Source: Phycisphaeraceae bacterium
GTDB taxonomy: Bacteria > Planctomycetota > Phycisphaerae > Phycisphaerales > Phycisphaeraceae
DNA: 13,703 nt
Direction of reading: 5' to 3'
NCBI GenBank assembly: GCA_003551485.1
Contig: PUMS01000095.1
Coordinates: 1 to 13,703, forward strand
The notes beneath the pieces are model-generated. The model did no database searches, was not told the origin of the DNA, and saw nothing but the letters and a program-made list of their open reading frames with translations. A program made the position numbers and the translations under genes. Shown here in pieces: positions 13,343 to 13,703 of the stretch (positions are counted from its first letter, which is position 1; each line of letters starts with the position of its first letter).

Positions 13343-13703
13343 CTATAACCATAGTTTCATCCGCAGCCAGTCGATCAGGTCCTGCGACCAGATGCGCACC
13401 AGGCCGCGCTGTTCGACCTCGATCTTGCCCACGCCCTCCATGCCCGGCCGCAGCCAGTCCGGCCGCTCCAGCAGCCGCACGCGGACGCGGTACACGTTGC
13501 GGTTGTCCTTCACCTCCGCCACCGGGTGAATCCACTCGACCTCGAACGGCAGCCGCCGGCCCGGATACGTCGCCGAGGCCAGTTCGCCGCGCTGGCCCAC
13601 GGTCACGTCCGCGATGCGGCCCTCATCCACCGCCAGCTCCGCGCGCAGCTCGGCCAGGTGGGCCAGCTCCAGCAGCGGCTCGCCCATCTCCAACCGCTCG
13701 CCC
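13343..13703 (-). CDS. HlyD/RND-type periplasmic adaptor protein, C-terminal part
   Basis: The frame is open through the right window edge and ends at TAG 13345-13343; about 119 C-terminal codons are visible and the true start lies outside. GEPLLELAHLAELRAELAVD matches the end of the lipoyl/barrel-sandwich and the start of the beta-barrel of membrane fusion proteins. EGRIADVTVGQRGELASATY, VEWIHPVAE, NVYRVRVRLLERPDWLRPGM and EGVGKIEVEQRG are the usual adaptor barrel and membrane-proximal motifs. Such adaptors link an inner-membrane transporter to the outer membrane or envelope in HlyD and RND systems. The last residues (WSQDLIDWLRMKLWL) form an unusual Trp/Leu-rich tail. No transporter subunit or ABC ATPase is in the window; the following genes are the M50 fusion and the SecA-like motor. 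The adaptor family is fairly sure, the partner is inferred from context. Confidence 0.86.
   Translation of the reverse strand, partial: GERLEMGEPLLELAHLAELRAELAVDEGRIADVTVGQRGELASATYPGRRLPFEVEWIHPVAEVKDNRNVYRVRVRLLERPDWLRPGMEGVGKIEVEQRGLVRIWSQDLIDWLRMKLWL

Noticed and set aside
11055..13529. 824-codon plus-strand open frame opposite the M50 fusion gene
   Set aside because: Antisense shadow: His/Arg/Ala-rich, no recognisable motif, and it runs through the palindromic repeat, while the minus strand has intact HELGH and NPxxxxDG motifs.
1..13703. tRNA or other structured RNA genes
   Set aside because: No cloverleaf, GTTCRANYC-type T-loop in a plausible context, or riboswitch core was recognised by eye; the isolated GGTTCGAACC at 13225-13234 lies inside palindromic copy 2 without acceptor or anticodon stems.

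Overview
The window is GC-rich and densely coded, and looks like chromosome from a planctomycete, most probably of the Phycisphaerae group. This is an inference from the gene families: a short SecA-like ATPase next to an M50/HlyD fusion, an infC without rpmI/rplT behind it, and near-SD-less genes with TACNAT-type -10 boxes. No rRNA gene or other definitive taxonomic marker is present.

Layout, left to right. (1) The 3' part of a HEAT-repeat protein gene (+) runs in from the left edge to 1492. (2) A gap at 1493-1920 holds the C-terminal remnant of an IS4-type transposase (-) and the promoter and RBS of the next gene. (3) A GH130-family glycoside phosphorylase (+, 1921-2883). (4) Convergent to it, an EF-G-like GTPase of the EF-G2 type (-, 2914-4962). 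(5) A non-coding stretch at 4963-5482 carrying a G/C-rich double-hairpin repeat and the infC leader. (6) infC for IF-3 (+), which appears to start with the rare codon ATC at 5483. (7) mpg, a 3-methyladenine-type DNA glycosylase (-, 6332-6946), and queA (+, 7033-8118), divergent from a short shared promoter region. (8) A gap at 8119-8611 with a perfect 11-bp inverted repeat and a decayed IS3-family transposase fragment. (9) A three-gene cassette on the minus strand, read right to left: HlyD-type adaptor (partial, at the right edge), a PqqD-like/M50 zinc protease/HlyD-like fusion protein, and a short SecA-like ATPase.

The housekeeping genes (infC, queA, mpg, EF-G-like) have no obvious functional link to each other. 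The right-hand third is the interesting part. A SecA-type motor, a membrane-embedded M50 protease carrying both a PqqD-like (possible leader-binding) domain and an adaptor-like domain, and a separate HlyD adaptor together look like a dedicated export or processing machine. I know of no experimental characterisation of this combination. That reading is inference; the domain content itself is visible in the sequence.

Two kinds of repeat stand out. One is a dispersed palindromic element built on CCCTCTCCC/GGGAGAGGG, with copies at 5111-5217 and 13174-13296. The other is a 15-bp tandem repeat with a CCCCGGAAG core, found in opposite orientations at two places inside the SecA-like gene. It adds in-frame glycine-rich pentapeptides, and the core also occurs beside the second palindromic element.
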